Notes: generated by a model from the letters alone, not told the origin. Counted from the stretch's first letter, positions 17,763 through 27,271 are shown. The stretch is 64,000 bases of DNA from Paraburkholderia sp. LEh10 (GCF_017814945.1 NZ_JAGIPX010000012.1:62001-126000); one strand, 5' to 3'. A program made the numbers and translations.

Positions 17763-18056
17763 TGCTAGCCCCCGGGTGCGTGTGATGAAATCTGTTCTGG
17801 ATATGCATGTTTTTTATCGAACGCGTGCTCTCAGGTGCATTCGCGCGTTCGTCGATGCGCATGCGCAATGCTGCATCGATTCAGCATTTAAAGATTCGTT
17901 GAGAGCCTATGCGGTGCAACCTTTGCCGGCAACGTGGGGAATTCCCGGTCTTAAGTTTTCAATTGACGTGACCCCGCCACGAGGCCGCTAGTGGCGCAGC
18001 CTGAAGCAAACACCAAGGCTAGCGCTCTACGCGCGTGGGGCAAAAAGAAGCCAAGC
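17763..18056. other. Non-coding spacer upstream of the chemoreceptor gene
   Basis: 294 bases between the chemoreceptor start and the end of the next minus-strand gene. No credible gene was found. The region nearest the chemoreceptor is A+T-richer and should hold its promoter. Confidence 0.4.
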
Positions 18057-18275
18057 CTAATCCCAGTTCTCATCGATCCATTCGATGGCCCACGTGCGTG
18101 CGCATGCCATTGCATCGGATTCGTCGACGAACGAATCGATATCTCCCGATTGGTGAACTTCGGCGGGCGCGCTCGTTGTCGCGGCCCGTGTGAGCTTCGC
18201 CTGGGCGACGTAGTGGCCGTCTTCGTCGTGCCTCGCCCGGCAGTCGATGTGAAATCCCTTGTAGTCGAAATGCAT
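18057..18275 (-). CDS. Small conserved-looking hypothetical protein
   Basis: 72 residues beginning MHFDYKGFHIDC and ending AIEWIDENWD. The aromatic and acidic N-terminal strand followed by a polar helix suggests a small soluble alpha-beta protein of the kind common in Burkholderia. No signal peptide. The ATG is preceded by CAGGAGGCTTGCC, a near-ideal ribosome-binding site, which supports it as a real gene. Function unknown. Confidence 0.7.
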   Translation of the reverse strand: MHFDYKGFHIDCRARHDEDGHYVAQAKLTRAATTSAPAEVHQSGDIDSFVDESDAMACARTWAIEWIDENWD

Positions 18276-18713
18276 GGCAAGCCTCCTGCAGCGAAGAAAG
18301 TGCGATGCAATCCGGGCCTGGGCTTCTCCCGGCGGATGTTCGAATCCTAGCATGGTCGAAGGCCCGCATGTCCGTTGCGTTTGCGCCGCCCGCGCGTGCC
18401 GCCGCAGTCTGCACGACGCGACGAAAATCCGCGTCGCTGCATGCAAAACCTTCAACGTGTCGGGTGGAATTGCAGACGGGAAAGGGCCGTTCGCGCCGCA
18501 TCGATGTGACGTCGGCGCGGCGGCCGCTCGCGCGAGAGTCCGCGCGAGAGCCCGCGCGCCAAGACCGCGCGCCAAGACCGCGCGCCTCACCGCCATGGCA
18601 TTGCGCTATGCAGCATATGTGCGCACGTGCGCCGGACCCAAGGTTGGAATGCGTGTTGCTGCAAAGCTGACAAGCCAGCGGAAAACAGCGCCAGAAGATC
18701 AGAGGGCATCAAC
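18276..18713. other. 438-bp gene-free stretch with GC-rich tandem repeats
   Basis: No reading frame here shows protein-like composition. It contains the repeat block at 18529-18586 and, presumably, promoters for both flanking divergent genes. Confidence 0.4.
18529..18586. repeat. Tandem 12- and 13-base GC-rich repeats
   Basis: CGCGCGAGAGTC and CGCGCGAGAGCC in direct succession, then two copies of CGCGCGCCAAGAC and a partial third. Local slipped-strand duplication seems the simplest origin. Confidence 0.7.
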
Positions 18714-19184
18714 ATGCGTCATGCAATCTATTCGCCGGCACGAAGCCAGATATGGACGGCAGCGCGGTTCGTCGCGCAGTCGTGCCCGCCGCGCGTGCTC
18801 GTCGTGGATGACTATATGGATTCCGCCGACGCGCTTGCCGCATTTCTCGACAACGTAGGCTTCGACACTCGCGTCGCCTACAACGGCTGCGACGCGCTGA
18901 AGATCGCCAACGAGTGGCGTCCCGACAGCGTCGTGCTCGATATCGCGATGCCGGGCGTGTCCGGCCTCGCCGTCGCGCGGACGCTGCGCGAATCGCCAGC
19001 GACAGCATCCGTGCCGCTGCTCGCCTACACGGCTTGTGATGCGGACGACAACTACGAAGAACTGCGCGCCAGCGGCTTCGATGCGGTCTGCTCGAAGCCG
19101 GTCGATCCCGTGATGGTCGTGAGGATCCTGACTTTGCTGTTGGGCTCGGTTGCGATCAACCGCGCCCATACGTTGCCGTCGTGA
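18714..19184 (+). CDS. Single-domain response regulator
   Basis: 156 residues: a receiver domain with no output domain. An N-terminal extension of about 25 residues precedes RVLVVDDYMDSADALAAFL (acidic pair), then the phospho-acceptor Asp in SVVLDIAMPG, the Thr in LLAYTA and the Lys in CSKPVDP. CheY-like or adaptor-type receiver, possibly serving a hybrid kinase elsewhere. The start at 18714 follows ATCAGAGGGCATCAAC. Its final codons are the first unit of a 15-base tandem repeat that continues downstream. Confidence 0.85.
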   Translation: MRHAIYSPARSQIWTAARFVAQSCPPRVLVVDDYMDSADALAAFLDNVGFDTRVAYNGCDALKIANEWRPDSVVLDIAMPGVSGLAVARTLRESPATASVPLLAYTACDADDNYEELRASGFDAVCSKPVDPVMVVRILTLLLGSVAINRAHTLPS

Positions 19185-19260
19185 GCGTTGCCGTCATGAG
19201 CGTTGCCGTCATGAGCGTTGCCGTCATGAGCGTTCCGTCGTGAGCGTTGCCGTCGCGAGC
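19172..19260. repeat. 15-base tandem repeat array
   Basis: Six units of GTTGCCGTCATGAGC or close variants (19172, 19187, 19202, 19217, 19232, 19246); the fifth is 14 bases. The first unit contains the stop codon of the response regulator gene. Each unit has a possible ATG or GTG, but no protein is implied. Confidence 0.85.
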
Positions 19261-19388
19261 CTGAGCGTGCGCCTGTTCGGCGCATGGCGCCGCCTGCAAC
19301 GAAAAGCACCCGGCGCCTGCATGGCCCCGCTTGTAACAGGCGGGCGCTCCCGTTAATCTGACGCGCATCGCCCTTGCGGAGCGCGCAC

Positions 19389-20948
19389 ATGATCACACTA
19401 CGAAGTCTCCTCGCGGCCTTCACCGTCGCCCTGCTGACTTCGTGTGCGAGCTTGCCGCCGCAGGCAGACCGAGTAGCGACGCACGCGCTCACCGACACGC
19501 AGAACACGCGCCTCGGCGTCGTTTTCACGCCGCCTGAACAGCGGCATCCCGACGAAAGCGCGTTCCATCTGCTGCCCGATGCCGTCGATGCGCTCGTTGC
19601 GCGCGTCGTGCTCGCGGAGAGCGCAGACCGCACGCTCGATCTCCAGTACTACATCTGGCATGACGACCTGACGGGGCGCGGGCTCGCCGCCGCCGTGCTG
19701 CGCGCCGCCGATCGCGGCGTGCGCGTGCGGATACTGCTCGACGATCTCGGCACCAATGCGGACGACAAGATGCTGCTCGCAATCGACTCGCATCCGAATG
19801 TCGAAATCCGCCTTTTCAATCCCGTCGCGAACCGTACGTTCAAGAAACTGGGCATGGCCACCGAGTTCTTTCGTGTGAACCGGCGCATGCACAACAAGTC
19901 GATGATCGCGGACAACGAAGGGGCGATACTCGGCGGACGCAATATCGGCGACGAGTACTTCGGCGCTTCATCCGATGTCGCCTTCGGTGATCTGGACGTG
20001 CTCGTGCATGGTCCCGTGGTGCGAGAGGTGTCGACGGCATTCGATCTGTTCTGGAATTCCGAAGCGTCATATCCGATCGACCGTCTGATGGGACGTGAAG
20101 CGGACCCCACGGCGCTCGCCGATGTCCGCGCAAAGCTCGACGCGTATCTTGCCTCTGAGGAGAAGAACCCCTACGTCGTGAATGCGCGAGCGCGGCTCAC
20201 GAACGTGCTCCATTCGCACGAAACCACGTTTTCGTGGGGTAAAGGCACCGTGCTTTACGACGACCCCGCGAAAATCACGCGCTCGCCCGGTGACGTGCAA
20301 GGCCAGCTGATGACGCAGCTCAAGGCGCTCGAACTGCAGCCCAAGCAGCAGATGCTCGTCGTTTCACCTTATTTCGTGCCCGGAAAAGAAGGGGTCGCGT
20401 GGTTTTCCGGCCTGACGCAAAAGAACGTGCGCGTCACCGTGCTGACGAATTCGCTCGCCGCCACCGACGTCGCAGCCGTGCATGCGGGCTATCAGCGCTA
20501 CCGCAAAGCGCTGCTGGAAGCGGGCGTGCGGCTTTACGAGCTCAAGCCCGCAGCAAGCGAAAAGAACGACGACGACAAGAAGAAGCACGTGTTCGGTTCG
20601 TCGAAGGCATCGTTGCACGCGAAGACGTATGTATTCGATCGCCAGAGCATCTTTATCGGCTCGATGAATCTCGATCCGCGTTCCGTCGAACTCAATACGG
20701 AAATCGGCGTGTATTGCGAAAGCGCGCCCCCGGCGGCACAGGTTGTCGATACTCTCGCGCCGAGTCTGGACCGCATCGCATGGCGGCTCGAACTGCGGCC
20801 CAATGCGAACGGCACCAGCCGCATCGTCTGGATCGATACGGAGCCCGACGGCACCGTGAAGGAACTCGACAGCGAGCCTGACGTATCGGCCGTGCGCAAG
20901 GCCGGCATCTGGCTCCTCGGCATTTTGCCGATCGAGTCGCAGCTCTGA
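19389..20948 (+). CDS. Phospholipase D / cardiolipin synthase-like lipoprotein
   Basis: 519 residues. Lipoprotein signal ends LLTSC. Two HKD catalytic motifs are intact: HNKSMIADNEGAILGGRN (about 170-187) and HAKTYVFDRQSIFIGSMN (about 410-427). LDLQYYIWHDD near residue 85 and VRVRILLDDLGTN match ClsC-type cardiolipin synthases. It probably forms cardiolipin or another phosphatidyl transfer product at the envelope. A GGAGCGCGCAC precedes the ATG. Monocistronic; the charged insertion KNDDDKKKH just before the second motif is unusual. Confidence 0.88.
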   Translation: MITLRSLLAAFTVALLTSCASLPPQADRVATHALTDTQNTRLGVVFTPPEQRHPDESAFHLLPDAVDALVARVVLAESADRTLDLQYYIWHDDLTGRGLAAAVLRAADRGVRVRILLDDLGTNADDKMLLAIDSHPNVEIRLFNPVANRTFKKLGMATEFFRVNRRMHNKSMIADNEGAILGGRNIGDEYFGASSDVAFGDLDVLVHGPVVREVSTAFDLFWNSEASYPIDRLMGREADPTALADVRAKLDAYLASEEKNPYVVNARARLTNVLHSHETTFSWGKGTVLYDDPAKITRSPGDVQGQLMTQLKALELQPKQQMLVVSPYFVPGKEGVAWFSGLTQKNVRVTVLTNSLAATDVAAVHAGYQRYRKALLEAGVRLYELKPAASEKNDDDKKKHVFGSSKASLHAKTYVFDRQSIFIGSMNLDPRSVELNTEIGVYCESAPPAAQVVDTLAPSLDRIAWRLELRPNANGTSRIVWIDTEPDGTVKELDSEPDVSAVRKAGIWLLGILPIESQL

Positions 20949-21065
20949 CCCAGCCCTTGCGACAACACTGCGTTTACTGAGCCTTTACGCGCAGCCCGCA
21001 TTTCTTTTGAAAATCCAGACGTCGCCGCCGATAGAGTGCTTGCATCCGGGCTCGTATCAGAGGTT

Positions 21066-21689
21066 ATGCAACAGCCAAATGCACGACATGTCCCAGGCAA
21101 AGCACGGTGGAAGTACACGCTCGTCAAGCTCGCATTGATGGCGGCGAGCCTCGCGCTTTGCAGCGCGCTGCCGTTCGCGCATGCGCAAGCGGAACCCGCG
21201 CCGGCCACCGCCGACGCACCCTTTCTTCCTTCACCCGCCGACATCGTTGGAACGTTGCGCGCGCAATTTCGCGTCTCCGCCGCTGACGCGTTGAAGATCG
21301 CGCAAGCCGTACTCATGGAAGCGAACCGTTATTCGATGCCGCCCGTGCTGTTGTTATCGGTGATGGCCGTCGAATCGGGCTTCGATTCGCGCGCCGTGAG
21401 CTCGCTCGGCGCACGCGGGCTGATGCAGGTTCTGCCGGCCGCGCATCCGCGCGCCTTCTCAGACGTGAAGGAACTCGACGATCCCGCGACCAACGTGCGT
21501 ATCGGTTCGTCGATATTGCGCGGCTACCTCGACGCATCGGGCGGCGATATCGACGCCGCGCTATGGCGTTATAGCGGCGGCGGCAAAGGCTACGCGCGCC
21601 GCGTCGCGCTCCATATGAAGCGCTTCGATGCCGTGCTGCGCGCGAATGCGCAGCCTGTCAAAAAAGTGTCGTCCGGCATCATCCGCTGA
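21066..21689 (+). CDS. Lytic transglycosylase (Slt-type, periplasmic)
   Basis: 207 residues. A long N-terminal signal sequence (KYTLVKLALMAASLALCSALPFAHA) is followed by a goose-lysozyme-like domain: VMAVESGFDSRAVSSLGARGLMQV holds the catalytic Glu in ESGF and the GLMQ motif, then NVRIGSSILRGYLDASGGDIDAALWRYSGG. It cleaves the glycan strand of peptidoglycan to 1,6-anhydro-muropeptides. Start chosen at ATG 21066, after AGAGGTT; a GTG at 21036 would lengthen the leader. Follows the phospholipase gene by 117 bases. Confidence 0.88.
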   Translation: MQQPNARHVPGKARWKYTLVKLALMAASLALCSALPFAHAQAEPAPATADAPFLPSPADIVGTLRAQFRVSAADALKIAQAVLMEANRYSMPPVLLLSVMAVESGFDSRAVSSLGARGLMQVLPAAHPRAFSDVKELDDPATNVRIGSSILRGYLDASGGDIDAALWRYSGGGKGYARRVALHMKRFDAVLRANAQPVKKVSSGIIR

Positions 21690-21732
21690 GGTCATCCGTT
21701 GAGGTCATCCCTTTGACGTCATTGCGCCAGCG

Positions 21733-22626
21733 TCATGTCGTTGGCGTCATCAATTGCTGCGCGAGCGCATGCGCGTGCGGCGTGAGCGCGGAAAAGTCCC
21801 GCGCGCACAGATGCAGACGCCGCGAGGTCCATGCTTCCGACAACGGCAGGATGACGAGGCCCGCTTCACGCAACGGCTGAGTGCAGGCGGCGGGCAGAAT
21901 CGCGATGCCGACGCCCGCCGAGATCAGCCGGCCCAGATCGGCGACATTGCGCAGGCGCACACGGTATTGCATCCGCCGTCCGAGCCGCGACGCGCGGTCT
22001 GTCAGATGGTGCTCCAGCGCCGCATCGGAAAGGCCCACAAACGCCTCGTCGACGATATCCGCGAACGCGACGCGCGCTTCATTCGCCACGCGATGCGCGC
22101 GGCTCGCGGCCACCACCAGTTGATCGTCCGCGATCATATGCGTCTGCAGCGCCGCGAGGTCGGCGATGTCCGCGACGATGCCCAGATCGGCGCGCCCTTC
22201 GGCGACGGCGCGCACGATATCGGCGCTCGGGCGCTCGTCGATATCGACGCAGAGATCGGGATGCGCCGTGAGAAAGCGGCAAATCTGCTCGGGCAGAAAC
22301 GACGCGAGCGCAGCCGTATTCGACATCAGATGCACGCGGCCTTTGAGGCCCTTCGCGTAGCTGCGCAGTTCGCCGCGCATCTGCTCGATCTGCCCGACGA
22401 TCAACCGCGCGTGACGCACGAGCGCGTCGCCTGCGGGCGTCGCGCGCACGCCGCGCCGCGTGCGCTCCAGCAACGGCGTGCCCAGCGCGGACTCCATGCC
22501 GGAGATGCGCTCGCTGGCCGACGCGAGCGCGAGATGCATCGCTTGCGCGCCGCGCGTCAGGCTGCCGTGCTCGACGACCATCAGGAACAGCCGCAGGTCG
22601 GTGAGGTCAAAACGCGACGTCGTCAT
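21733..22626 (-). CDS. LysR-family transcriptional regulator
   Basis: 297 residues. N-terminal winged helix: DLRLFLMVVEHGSLTRGAQAMHLALASASERI with the LysR linker EsALGTPLLERT. A C-terminal periplasmic-binding-like effector domain follows, with a helix starting VRAVAEGRADLGIVADI. Divergent from tauE, with 75 bases between the start codons, so it probably controls that transporter. The ligand is unknown, possibly a sulfonate or organic anion. Confidence 0.9.
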   Translation of the reverse strand: MTTSRFDLTDLRLFLMVVEHGSLTRGAQAMHLALASASERISGMESALGTPLLERTRRGVRATPAGDALVRHARLIVGQIEQMRGELRSYAKGLKGRVHLMSNTAALASFLPEQICRFLTAHPDLCVDIDERPSADIVRAVAEGRADLGIVADIADLAALQTHMIADDQLVVAASRAHRVANEARVAFADIVDEAFVGLSDAALEHHLTDRASRLGRRMQYRVRLRNVADLGRLISAGVGIAILPAACTQPLREAGLVILPLSEAWTSRRLHLCARDFSALTPHAHALAQQLMTPTT

Positions 22627-22701
22627 CTTCGGTCAGGGCGAACGCTGGCATCGGGGAATCCAGATTGTATCCGCGACGCCGCCGCCGCTATGATGCGTCG
22701 C

Positions 22702-23460
22702 ATGAACGATCTATTCCTCGTGGCGGGCGCCGGGCTGCTCGCAGGCGGCATGAATGCACTGGCGGGCGGCGGCTCGTTCGTCACGCTGCCCGCGCTGATC
22801 GCAGCGGGCGTGCCTTCCGTTCAGGCCAATGCTTCGAGCACCGTCGCGCTGTATCCGGGCGGACTCGCGAGCGCGTGGACGTATCGCGAAGGCCTCGGGC
22901 CGATCGGTTCCGTGTCGTTGCACGCGCTGCTATTCACGACGCTTGTCGGCGGCATAGGCGGCGCATTGCTGTTGCTGCTCACGCCGGCGACCACGTTCGA
23001 TTTCGTCGTGCCGTGGCTGCTGCTGGTCGCAACCGTCGCGCTCGCGTTCGGCGGGCGCCTGGGCGAATGGATGCGCGAGCGCTGGCATATCGGGCAAGCG
23101 GCCCTGCTCGTCATCCAGTTTGGGCTCGGCGTGTATGGCGGGTATTTCGGCGGCGCGGTCGGCATCATGATGATGGCCGTGTGGGGCCTGCTCGACAGCC
23201 GCGAACTGAAGCTGCTGAATGCGCCGCGCACGCTGCTCGTGAGCGCCGCCAACACGATGGCCGTCGTCATGTTCATCGCGGCGCATGCGGTGCATTGGCC
23301 CGAGACCATCGCGATGCTGATCGGCGCGACGCTTGGCGGATATGGCGGCGCGCAGGTGGGACGGCGCGCGCCCGCACGCGTCATCCGCTACGGCACGCTC
23401 ACGCTGACGTCATGCATCACGGTCGCGTTTTTCGTGCGCGCGTACGGATTGGCGAAATGA
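22702..23460 (+). CDS. TauE/SafE-family sulfite or organosulfonate exporter
   Basis: 252 residues, about eight transmembrane helices. Family signature near the N-terminus, GMNALAGGGSFVTLPALIAAGVP, and the mirrored second repeat around YGGYFGGAVGIMMMAVWGLL. These proteins export sulfite, sulfoacetate or related anions. Three ATGs cluster at 22690, 22693 and 22702; the last fits family N-termini. Divergent from the LysR gene. Substrate not deducible. Confidence 0.88.
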   Translation: MNDLFLVAGAGLLAGGMNALAGGGSFVTLPALIAAGVPSVQANASSTVALYPGGLASAWTYREGLGPIGSVSLHALLFTTLVGGIGGALLLLLTPATTFDFVVPWLLLVATVALAFGGRLGEWMRERWHIGQAALLVIQFGLGVYGGYFGGAVGIMMMAVWGLLDSRELKLLNAPRTLLVSAANTMAVVMFIAAHAVHWPETIAMLIGATLGGYGGAQVGRRAPARVIRYGTLTLTSCITVAFFVRAYGLAK

Positions 23461-23486
23461 CGGCGCGGCGCGCGCGAGAATAAAGA

Positions 23487-23514
23487 GCGGGCATGTCGCG
23501 CGATAGATGCCCGC
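23487..23514. terminator. Hairpin between tauE and the convergent lipoprotein gene
   Basis: GCGGGCAT and ATGCCCGC form a perfect 8-base stem around a 12-base loop. It is followed at once by another GC inverted repeat, CGGGCGC/GCGCCCG. Likely a shared end for convergent genes. Confidence 0.55.
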
Positions 23515-23527
23515 CCTATCCGGGCGC

Positions 23528-24205
23528 TCATGCGCCCGCGTGCCCCTGACGATGCGGTTGCTGTTGCGCCTCGTCGACGCGCGGAGTCTGCCGGTGATCG
23601 CGCGGCCCCTGCTCGTGTGTGCGATGCTCGGCCACGCGCGCCGGCCCTTGCGGCGGACGATGCTCCACTGACGCATGCCTGACGGGCGGCCCTTCGCGGC
23701 GGTCCGCGCGATGCGGCAGCTGATGCGCGTACGCGGGCTGACCGGCATGCGGATGCGGCCGGTGCTCGTCGCGGTGCGGCGCCATCGCATGAACGGGGGC
23801 ATGGCCGCCGTGACGAGCCATCTCGACGCGCAACTGCTCGCGCCGGCGAAACACTTCGGCGCGCCGGTCGCCGCGCGCGTAGAAATGGCGATGACGCCGG
23901 CCGTCCGGCCCGACGACCCACAAATACGTGCTGCCGCCGACGAACACCACATCGCGATCCACGACGCCCGCGATATAGACATCGCTGGGCGCGGACACAT
24001 ACACGGGCTGCGGCGCAGGCGCAGGCGCAGGCGCAGGCGCGGGGGCGGGCGCGCGCACGACGACGCCAGGCTGCGGGGCCTGCACCGCGACGACTACGGG
24101 ACGCGGCGGCCTTGAAGGCGCGGCGGCGATCTGCCGCTCGCTGGTGACGCAACCGGCCAGCGCGGCCAATGCGGCAATCGCCGCGAGATGTGCTGCCAGC
24201 TTCAT
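23528..24205 (-). CDS. Pro/Ala- and His-rich lipoprotein
   Basis: About 225 residues. Signal peptide with lipobox LAGC at about residue 19. A flexible arm follows with an (Ala-Pro)7-like run (about 52-65). Then a short folded core, VYVSAPSDVYIAGVVDRDVVFVGGSTYLWVVG, and an Arg-rich segment HRHFYARGDRR. The last 90 residues are rich in His, Arg, Pro and Gln. A metal-binding or surface role is possible. A TTG three codons upstream of the ATG is better placed to GGAGCCGCA and may be the true start. Confidence 0.7.
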   Translation of the reverse strand: MKLAAHLAAIAALAALAGCVTSERQIAAAPSRPPRPVVVAVQAPQPGVVVRAPAPAPAPAPAPAPQPVYVSAPSDVYIAGVVDRDVVFVGGSTYLWVVGPDGRRHRHFYARGDRRAEVFRRREQLRVEMARHGGHAPVHAMAPHRDEHRPHPHAGQPAYAHQLPHRADRREGPPVRHASVEHRPPQGPARVAEHRTHEQGPRDHRQTPRVDEAQQQPHRQGHAGA

Positions 24206-24370
24206 TGAGTTCAAATGCGGCTCCCCGTTTATATGTGGTCGTTCTCTATGTCGTCGTTCTGATTCGCCCGCATTAACGGCAAGTCCCGCAGAAGCTTTAG
24301 CGCGACAGGCCAATGGCCGCCGCCTGTATCATCGACGGTCGTGATCGCGTGTCGTGTCGAGGAGAGGAGC

Positions 24371-25201
24371 TTGAACGTCAGTGATGCAGTGAACACCCGC
24401 AAGTCGGTGCGCCAGTTTCTGCCCTAACCCGTCGCGCCGGACGTGATACGCCGCGTGCTCGCCACCGCCGGGCGCGCGCCGTCGGGCGGCAATCTGCAGC
24501 CCTGGCATGTCCATGTGGTCGGCGGCGAAGGGCTTGCACGGCTCAAGCACATCATGCGCGAGCGCATCGCGGATGCGCCGGGCGGCGAGGACATCGAATA
24601 CAACATCTATCCGCCGAGCCTGCATTCGCCGTATCGCGAGCGGCGTTTCCAGGTCGGCGAGGATCTCTATCGCAGCATCGGCATTGCACGCGAGGACAGG
24701 CCTGGAAGGCTCGCGCAATTCGCGCGCAATTTCACGTTCTTCGATGCGCCGCTCGCGCTCTTTTGCACCGTCGACCGTCACATGGGTCCGCCGCAATGGT
24801 CCGATCTCGGCATGTTCCTGCAGACGGTCATGCTGCTGTTGCGCGAGGAAGGGCTGCATAGCTGCGCGCAGGAGTGCTGCGCGCAGTATCCGAAGACGAT
24901 CGGCGCGTTTCTCGATCTGCCCGACGAGCGCATGCTGTTCAGCGGCATGGCGATCGGCTACGAGGACACGGGCGCTGCGATCAACCAGTGGCGTGCGCAG
25001 CGCACGCCACTGGACGAGTTTGCGCAGTTCATCGGCATCTCATCGTCGAGCGCGGCGCGTTCAGGCCGCTTTGGCCGGCATGAACGTGAACGTAGCGTGC
25101 GTTGTACGAGGAAAGCGCAGGTTTCAAAAACGCGCTTTGCACGCTGCCGACACGCGATGCGCGTTGATGCGAAAATCACAGTTCCATTGAAGCAAATGTG
25201 A
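24371..25201 (+). pseudogene. Nitroreductase gene with an early in-frame stop
   Basis: The frame opens at TTG 24371 after GAGGAG: LNVSDAVNTRKSVRQFLP, the nitroreductase FMN-binding start. Codon 19 is TAA (24425). The frame then continues with APSGGNLQPWHVHVVGGEG, YNIYPPSLHSPYRERRF, FFDAPLALFCTVDRHMGPPQW and LFSGMAIGY, all typical of FMN nitroreductases. After FAQFIGI, where homologues usually end, the frame runs about 50 Arg/Ser-rich residues further, so the normal stop may also be lost. Family enzymes reduce nitroaromatics or quinones with NAD(P)H and FMN. Decayed copy, or stop-codon sequencing error. Confidence 0.8.
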
Positions 25202-25210
25202 GTGCATCCG

Positions 25211-25699
25211 ATGTTCGAAGCCACCATCAATACCGCGCTGCCCAAAGCCGCGTTCTATCAGGAACTCGCCGCACAAGCCCGCTCGCTCGTCGAGGGCGAG
25301 ACGAATCAGATCGCCAATGCAGCCAATCTGTCGGCGCTGATTTTTCACAGCCTGCCGCAGCTGAACTGGGCGGGTTTCTATTTCGCGCTCGACGGCGAAC
25401 TCGTTGTCGGTCCCTTCCAGGGCAAGCCCGCCTGCGTGCGCATTCCGATTGGCCGCGGCGTCTGCGGCCGCTCCGCCGAAACGCGCGAGACACAGGTTGT
25501 GCCGGATGTCGATGCGTTCCCCGGCCATATCGCGTGCGATTCCGCATCGCGCTCGGAGATCGTGATCCCGCTGCAAAGGGCGAATGGCGAACTGGTCGGC
25601 GTGCTCGATCTCGACAGCCCCGTGCTCGCGCGCTTCGACGACGATGACCGGCGCGGACTCGAAGAAGTCGCGAGGATATTCGTCGCGACGCTGAAGTAA
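25211..25699 (+). CDS. msrC: Free methionine-(R)-sulfoxide reductase (GAF domain)
   Basis: 162 residues, a single GAF domain of the fRMsr family that reduces free Met-R-sulfoxide with thioredoxin. The three redox cysteines are present in order: PAC in GKPACVRIPIG, GVC in GRGVCGRSA and IAC in GHIACDSASRSEIVIPL. The family start LSALIFHSLPQLNWAGFYF is intact. Start set at ATG 25211; a GTG at 25202 would add three residues. Lies next to the decayed nitroreductase and converges on the catalase gene, an oxidative-stress context. Confidence 0.93.
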   Translation: MFEATINTALPKAAFYQELAAQARSLVEGETNQIANAANLSALIFHSLPQLNWAGFYFALDGELVVGPFQGKPACVRIPIGRGVCGRSAETRETQVVPDVDAFPGHIACDSASRSEIVIPLQRANGELVGVLDLDSPVLARFDDDDRRGLEEVARIFVATLK

Positions 25700-25705
25700 G
25701 CAAAA

Positions 25706-25765
25706 CGCGGCGTCGAATGCATGACGGACGGCAACGAGCGGCCCGTCATGTCCGCCGACGCCGCG
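25706..25765. terminator. Long imperfect hairpin between msrC and catalase
   Basis: Outer stem CGCGGCGTCG (25706-25715) with CGACGCCGCG (25756-25765), plus an inner stem ATGACGG/CCGTCAT. Placed between two convergent stops, so it can serve both. Confidence 0.65.
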
Positions 25766-25782
25766 CTGTTGCGAGCGTAGCG

Positions 25783-27246
25783 TCACAGCGCGCGATTGGG
25801 CGTCGCGCTCTCCTTCTTCACCGACTCCAGCGCCGCCGCGACGCCTTGCCCATATGCGGGGTCGGCCTTCGTGCAGTGATCGATGTGCAGCTTCTGGATC
25901 GGCTCCGACACACCGGCGAGCGAACGCGCCGTGTTGTCGAACAGCGCCTGCTTCTGCTGCGGCGTCATCAGGCGGAACAGCGCGCCGGGCTGCGAGAAGT
26001 AGTCGTCATCGACGCGATGGTTCCAGTGGTCGGCCGTGCCTTCCACCGAAAGCGGCGGCTCGCTGAAGTCCGGCTGATCGAGCCATTCACCGCGCGTATT
26101 CGGGTTGTACGACGTTGCTCCGCCCATGTTGCCGTCGACGCGCATGAAGCCGTCGCGATGATAGCTGTGCACCGGGCACCTCGGCGCATTGACGGGAATC
26201 AGGCTGTGATTGACGCCGAGGCGATAGCGCTGCGCGTCGCCATATGAGAAGAGGCGGCCTTGCAGCATCTTGTCGGGCGAAAAGCTGATCCCCGGCACGA
26301 CGTTAGCCGGATTGAACGCCGACTGCTCGACATCGGCGAAATGATTTTCCGGGTTGCGGTTCAGTTCCATCACGCCGACTTCGATCAGCGGATAGTCTTT
26401 CTTCGGCCATATCTTGGTCAAATCGAACGGGTTGTATGCGCACTTCGATGCGTCCTGCTCCGGCATGATCTGCACGTACATCGTCCACTTCGGGAATTCC
26501 TTGCGCTCGATCGCTTCGTACAGGTCGCGATGCGAGCTTTCGCGATCGACGCCGACGAGCGCGGCCGCCTGCGCATCCGTCAGATTCTCGATGCCCTGCT
26601 GCGTATGCAGATGGAACTTCACCCAATAGCGCTCCTTGTCCGCGCTGATGAAGCTGAACGTGTGGCTGCCGAAACCATGCATGTGCCGGAACGATTTCGG
26701 AATGCCGCGATCGCTCATCACGATGGTTACCTGATGCAGTGCTTCAGGCAGTTGCGTCCAGAAGTCCCAGTTGCTTTCCGCGCTGCGCAGCCCTGTGCGC
26801 GGGTCGCGTTTGACAGCGTGATTCAGGTCGGGAAACTTCAATGGATCGCGCAAGAAGAACACAGGCGTGTTGTTGCCGACGAGGTCCCAGTTGCCTTCGT
26901 CCGTATAGAACTTGACGGCGAAGCCGCGGATGTCGCGCTCGGCGTCGGCGGCGCCGCGTTCGCCCGCGACCGTCGAGAAGCGCGCGAACAGTTCCGTCTT
27001 CTTGCCGACTGCGGAGAAGATCTTTGCGCGCGTGTACTTCGTGATGTCGTGCGTGACCGTGAACGTGCCGAATGCGCCCGAGCCTTTTGCATGCATGCGG
27101 CGCTCGGGAATCACCTCGCGGTCGAAGTGCGCGAGCTTCTCGAGGAACCACACGTCCTGCAACAACGCCGGACCGCGCGGCCCGGCTGTCTGAATGTTCT
27201 GATTATCTACGACAGGTGCGCCAAAAGCAGTGGTCAGCTTGTTCAC
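25783..27246 (-). CDS. katA: Monofunctional haem catalase (clade 3, small subunit)
   Basis: 487 residues. Converts H2O2 to water and oxygen. Distal His and surroundings in [14 protein letters not shown], the distal Asn in [12 protein letters not shown], the proximal Tyr ligand in [14 protein letters not shown], and the NADPH-region segment [13 protein letters not shown]. Length fits small-subunit clade 3 enzymes. The GTG at 27246 is 6 bases from GGAGGG, giving MNKLTTAFG as the N-terminus; the in-frame region upstream is non-homologous. A perfect hairpin lies 26 bases upstream of the start. No oxyR or ankyrin gene is adjacent. Confidence 0.95.
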   Translation of the reverse strand: MNKLTTAFGAPVVDNQNIQTAGPRGPALLQDVWFLEKLAHFDREVIPERRMHAKGSGAFGTFTVTHDITKYTRAKIFSAVGKKTELFARFSTVAGERGAADAERDIRGFAVKFYTDEGNWDLVGNNTPVFFLRDPLKFPDLNHAVKRDPRTGLRSAESNWDFWTQLPEALHQVTIVMSDRGIPKSFRHMHGFGSHTFSFISADKERYWVKFHLHTQQGIENLTDAQAAALVGVDRESSHRDLYEAIERKEFPKWTMYVQIMPEQDASKCAYNPFDLTKIWPKKDYPLIEVGVMELNRNPENHFADVEQSAFNPANVVPGISFSPDKMLQGRLFSYGDAQRYRLGVNHSLIPVNAPRCPVHSYHRDGFMRVDGNMGGATSYNPNTRGEWLDQPDFSEPPLSVEGTADHWNHRVDDDYFSQPGALFRLMTPQQKQALFDNTARSLAGVSEPIQKLHIDHCTKADPAYGQGVAAALESVKKESATPNRAL

Positions 27247-27271
27247 GTTCAGCCCTCCAGCCTTGTATGAA

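Noticed and set aside
18274..18858. 194-residue plus-strand open frame before the response regulator
   Set aside because: Driven by GC-rich tandem repeats; overlaps the real receiver gene in another frame.
21754..22701. Plus-strand extension upstream of tauE across the LysR gene
   Set aside because: Only the part from 22690 onward is TauE-like; the upstream part is antisense to a well-formed LysR gene.
24000..24060. Tandem GCAGGC repeats as a mobile or regulatory element
   Set aside because: They encode the Ala-Pro run of the lipoprotein, a sufficient explanation.
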